A DNA stretch of 11,916 nucleotides, from NCBI GenBank assembly GCA_030145945.1, contig JASLDK010000193.1, positions 1-11,916 of the forward strand, given 5' to 3'. Each line of letters starts with the position of its first letter. Within the stretch, counting starts at the first letter, position 1. Below the pieces are notes generated by a model, which searched no databases, was not told the origin of the DNA, and saw only the letters and a list, made by a program, of their open reading frames with translations. Below, piece by piece: positions 11,526 to 11,916 of the stretch. The translations under genes and the position numbers were made by a program. Source of the DNA: Nocardioides sp. (lineage in GTDB: Bacteria > Actinomycetota > Actinomycetes > Propionibacteriales > Nocardioidaceae).

Positions 11526-11916
11526 TCAAGGCCGCAGGTCGGGGAGCCCGAGGTCGAGGTTGGGCTGCTGGATGCCGCCGTCGACCTCGAGCAGCTTGCC
11601 GGTGACGAACTGCCCGGCACGCGAGGACAGGTAGACCACGGCGGCGGCGATGTCCTCCGCCTCACCGATCCGACCCAGCGGCGTCGCCTCCTCCATCTGC
11701 TGCTTCATGGCAGGAACGCCGGCAACGAACTCCAGCGCACTGGTCATCACCGAGCCGACATAGACCCCGTTGACGCGGACCGACGGGGCGAGGTCGGTGG
11801 CGGCGAGTCGGGTCCAGTGCGCGAGCGCGGCCTTCGCGACGCCGTACGCCAGATAGCCGCGCGCGGCCGTGCGGCCCATCATCGAGCTGATCGAGGTGAT
11901 CGACTTCTGCCGCCCC
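11526..11916 (-). CDS. Short-chain dehydrogenase/reductase, C-terminal part (partial)
   Basis: The gene enters from the right edge; about 130 C-terminal residues are visible. The frame is open to the edge, so the ATG pair at 11877-11882 is internal. It shows the SDR active site: SISSMMG, containing the catalytic Ser region, and YGVAK (the Y-x3-K pair). LAPSVRVNGVYVGSVMT, the G-R-I-G-E-A-E-D-I-A segment and the C-terminal VTGKLLEVDGG complete the classical SDR pattern. It would be an NAD(P)-dependent oxidoreductase of unknown substrate; the nucleotide-binding N-terminus is outside the window. It ends 24 bp before the metallo-beta-lactamase-fold gene on the same strand, though that gene appears to have its own promoter. 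Confidence 0.9.
   Translation of the reverse strand, partial: GRQKSITSISSMMGRTAARGYLAYGVAKAALAHWTRLAATDLAPSVRVNGVYVGSVMTSALEFVAGVPAMKQQMEEATPLGRIGEAEDIAAAVVYLSSRAGQFVTGKLLEVDGGIQQPNLDLGLPDLRP

Noticed and set aside
11511..11529. AGCGCTTGGTCA near the end of the dehydrogenase gene as a TetR-type lipid-regulon operator
   Set aside because: Only one half-site matches; the other arm has three mismatches of ten, and it overlaps a stop codon. Too weak to call.

Overview
The window is very GC-rich. It has GTG starts, GTGA/ATGA stop-start overlaps, and an inorganic pyrophosphatase gene divergent from a D-alanyl-D-alanine carboxypeptidase gene. Together these suggest an actinomycete, plausibly of the Nocardioidaceae/Propionibacteriales type; the family-level guess is inference from gene style and order.

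Layout, left to right. (1) 1-204, minus: the 5' end of a dacB-like carboxypeptidase. It diverges from ppa (354-845, plus). (2) 856-4093, minus: a tightly coupled operon of acyl-CoA oxidase/dehydrogenase, SAM methyltransferase and TetR regulator. Both junctions are 4-base GTGA overlaps, the first gene has a leaderless-type promoter, and the operon converges on ppa. (3) 4110-8943, minus: a thiamine-uptake operon, thiB (lipoprotein), thiP (fused permease) and thiQ (ATPase), followed 10 bases later by a PAP2-family membrane phosphatase. A complete TPP riboswitch (8948-9035) precedes thiB, and its conserved 3' strand contains the thiB Shine-Dalgarno sequence. (4) 9183-9809, plus: one Abi_2-like (HEPN-type) abortive-infection gene, lower in GC than its neighbours, with a long, possibly structured leader. 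(5) 9840-9911: a perfect 72-bp direct repeat of the TPP riboswitch, truncated so that the pyrophosphate-sensing half is missing. (6) 9921-11916, minus: an orphan 149-aa protein, a metallo-beta-lactamase-fold hydrolase with a leaderless-type promoter, and the C-terminal part of a short-chain dehydrogenase.

The most notable structure is in regions 3-5. A single putative phage-defence gene lies between two identical 72-bp segments of a TPP riboswitch. The copy next to thiB is whole and the distal copy is broken. This is the pattern left when DNA integrates into a conserved locus and rebuilds it, as many islands do at tRNA genes, but here the locus is a riboswitch. No integrase or transposase is visible in the 871-bp module, so the mechanism (site-specific insertion, decay of a larger element, or homologous recombination between riboswitch leaders) is open.

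Functionally, thiBPQ should import thiamine or its phosphates and be shut off translationally by TPP. The PAP2 protein may be co-expressed with it. The acyl-CoA oxidase operon looks like self-regulated lipid or acyl-CoA catabolism. No stretch over 300 bases lacks a gene; the longest (8944-9182) holds the riboswitch, its promoter and the defence-gene leader. I see no tRNA, rRNA or CRISPR array.
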